Virus record (IMG/VR): IMGVR_UViG_3300027800_000326
Span: 1-22,429 of that record
DNA length: 22,429 nucleotides
Origin: a virus
Reading direction: 5' to 3' (one strand)
The position numbers were made by a program, and so were the translations under genes. Shown here in pieces: positions 21,420 to 22,429 of this stretch; within the stretch, counting starts at the first letter, position 1; each line of letters starts with the position of its first letter. The notes below the pieces were generated by a model, which was not told the DNA's origin, made no database searches, and saw only the letters and a list, made by a program, of their open reading frames with translations.

Positions 21420-22299
21420 ATACTGCGACACACGCCAGAAACCTCACACCTGCAAATACAAAACCTTCATTCTCAAGGGGCTTCTTGAACACCGGAACTG
21501 TGCTGAAATTCCTATATCTGAAATTACTCAGATTTTCATTGAATCTTATCTTGACCATAGATTTGCATCTGGGGGTGGGAAAACAGCAAACAGAGACATG
21601 AGAGAAATAAAAACATGCTGTAACTGGCTTTTGCAGCGTGATTATATAAATACCAATCCTTGCAAAAATATTGTACAGTATAAAGAGGATATGTTTTCAA
21701 AATATGTTCCTCCAGCAGAAGATATTCAAGCTGTTCTTGCAGTTTCAAATTCTATGGAAGCAGATATCATAAGAGTGGCATATCACTCTCTTGCAAGATC
21801 AGGAGAAATCCGTCAGATGAAATTTTCAGACTGTGATTTTCTAACACGCTCAGTGAAAATTTATACTGCTAAACGTAAAGGAGGATCTCTTGAATATGAT
21901 ACAATATCTATGAACCAATCCCTTTATGAAATACTTGACAGAAGATATCAGCAGCACCTGCCAAAATGTGATTGGATTTTTCCTGGAGAAAATGGCCAAC
22001 AATTATCCAGGGATAGTATAAATAAGATAATGCCCAGACTCTGCAAAAAGGCGGAGGTAAAAGCTTTTGGATTGCATAGCATCCGGCATCATGTGGCAGC
22101 TCTGCTTACTACTCGACTAACGCTCATTGAAATTCAAAAAGTATTGAGGCATAAACGAGCAACAACCACTGATATTTATCTGCGGAGTTTGATAAAGATT
22201 GACACAAAAGGGATTCATGTCCTTGATGAACTGGAAAGTCAGTCAGTTTGCAATGGTGATAATATTGTACCCTTTAATAAAATAGTGAACGAAAGATGA
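21226..22299 (+). CDS. int: Tyrosine recombinase integrase
   Basis: 357 residues. The N-terminal 40 residues (KKRTWIGQIRINGVKRKKTG) are an AP2-like arm-binding domain, then a SAM-like core-binding domain (about 60-150), then the catalytic domain with R191, H284-x-x-R287, H309 and Y318, the complete tyrosine-recombinase set apart from the strand-turn lysine near residue 215 (TAKRKG). It would integrate and excise the element at an att site. AAAGGG lies nine bases before the ATG, which overlaps the preceding HTH gene by 194 bases in another frame. It is the last gene of the element on the right. Confidence 0.92.
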   Translation: MPYPDKKKRTWIGQIRINGVKRKKTGFPTKSAATEWERMTSQEILYPSQDPDVLKSSHAILEYLKYCDTRQKPHTCKYKTFILKGLLEHRNCAEIPISEITQIFIESYLDHRFASGGGKTANRDMREIKTCCNWLLQRDYINTNPCKNIVQYKEDMFSKYVPPAEDIQAVLAVSNSMEADIIRVAYHSLARSGEIRQMKFSDCDFLTRSVKIYTAKRKGGSLEYDTISMNQSLYEILDRRYQQHLPKCDWIFPGENGQQLSRDSINKIMPRLCKKAEVKAFGLHSIRHHVAALLTTRLTLIEIQKVLRHKRATTTDIYLRSLIKIDTKGIHVLDELESQSVCNGDNIVPFNKIVNER

Positions 22300-22429
22300 T
22301 ATTCAGGGGGCTTTTTTGGGGGGGCTTTTCTTTTTTTTGTTTAATCTGATATTTATTATTAGAATTTTAGATTTAATTATAAAAAGTTGGTCGCTGGAAT
22401 GAATTATAATTTTCCTATTAAGAGATAAA

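Noticed and set aside
22303-22330. Two GGGGGCTTTT runs as a terminator
   Set aside because: They are direct, not inverted, so no stem forms; homopolymer runs could also reflect sequencing error.
22300-22429. attachment site or tRNA fragment after int
   Set aside because: I searched by eye for a matching direct repeat on the left and for tRNA arms and found only short A/T-rich matches, such as ATTTAATTAT, that chance explains.

Overview
The window looks like a bacterial chromosome fragment dominated by accessory DNA. No rRNA, tRNA or universal housekeeping gene is present, so the host cannot be fixed. Shine-Dalgarno and sigma70-type promoter spacing, lambda-like GpA terminase and Ogr/Delta-type zinc finger point to a Gram-negative host. 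Desulfobacterota is my guess, from gene flavour only, and is weak.

Layout. (1) 1-2443: small plus-strand genes, mostly unrecognised: a SWIM zinc-finger protein coupled to a 177-residue protein, a helical protein coupled to a coiled-coil/membrane protein, and an isolated 89-residue gene behind a 22-bp palindrome. (2) 2617-8285: a visibly AT-rich minus-strand operon, transcribed as methylase, then GHKL ATPase/histidine kinase, then a large protein with a response-regulator-like N-terminus. I read this as an uncharacterised defence or modification cassette. (3) 8543-9038: a BrnT/BrnA toxin-antitoxin pair with a near-consensus promoter abutting the brnT start codon. (4) 9104-22299: a roughly 13-kb, more GC-balanced phage-like element.

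In the element, one long minus-strand operon carries, in order of transcription, a small HTH protein, a phage protein of unknown role, an HTH/zinc-ribbon protein, a P-loop nucleotide kinase, a short hidden ORF, a P4/D5-type SF3 helicase, an iteron-rich AT-rich gap, a CHC2/TOPRIM primase, two small proteins, a ParB-methyltransferase fusion, a probable small terminase, a GpA large terminase and an Ogr/Delta-like zinc finger. Diverging from it on the plus strand are a CI-like repressor, a PAS-like protein whose TTG start overlaps the repressor stop, a HicBA pair, an AlpA-like HTH gene and a tyrosine integrase.

How it fits together. The right-hand block has integration, immunity, replication and packaging functions but no portal, capsid or tail genes; immediately beyond the Ogr-like gene lie toxin-antitoxin and defence-like genes. 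It is therefore either a truncated prophage or, more interestingly, a satellite-like element that keeps its own terminase and a late-gene activator homologue to exploit a helper phage, with the BrnTA and GHKL/methylase cassettes as possible cargo. Neither att site was found, so whether the left-hand genes belong to the element is inference.
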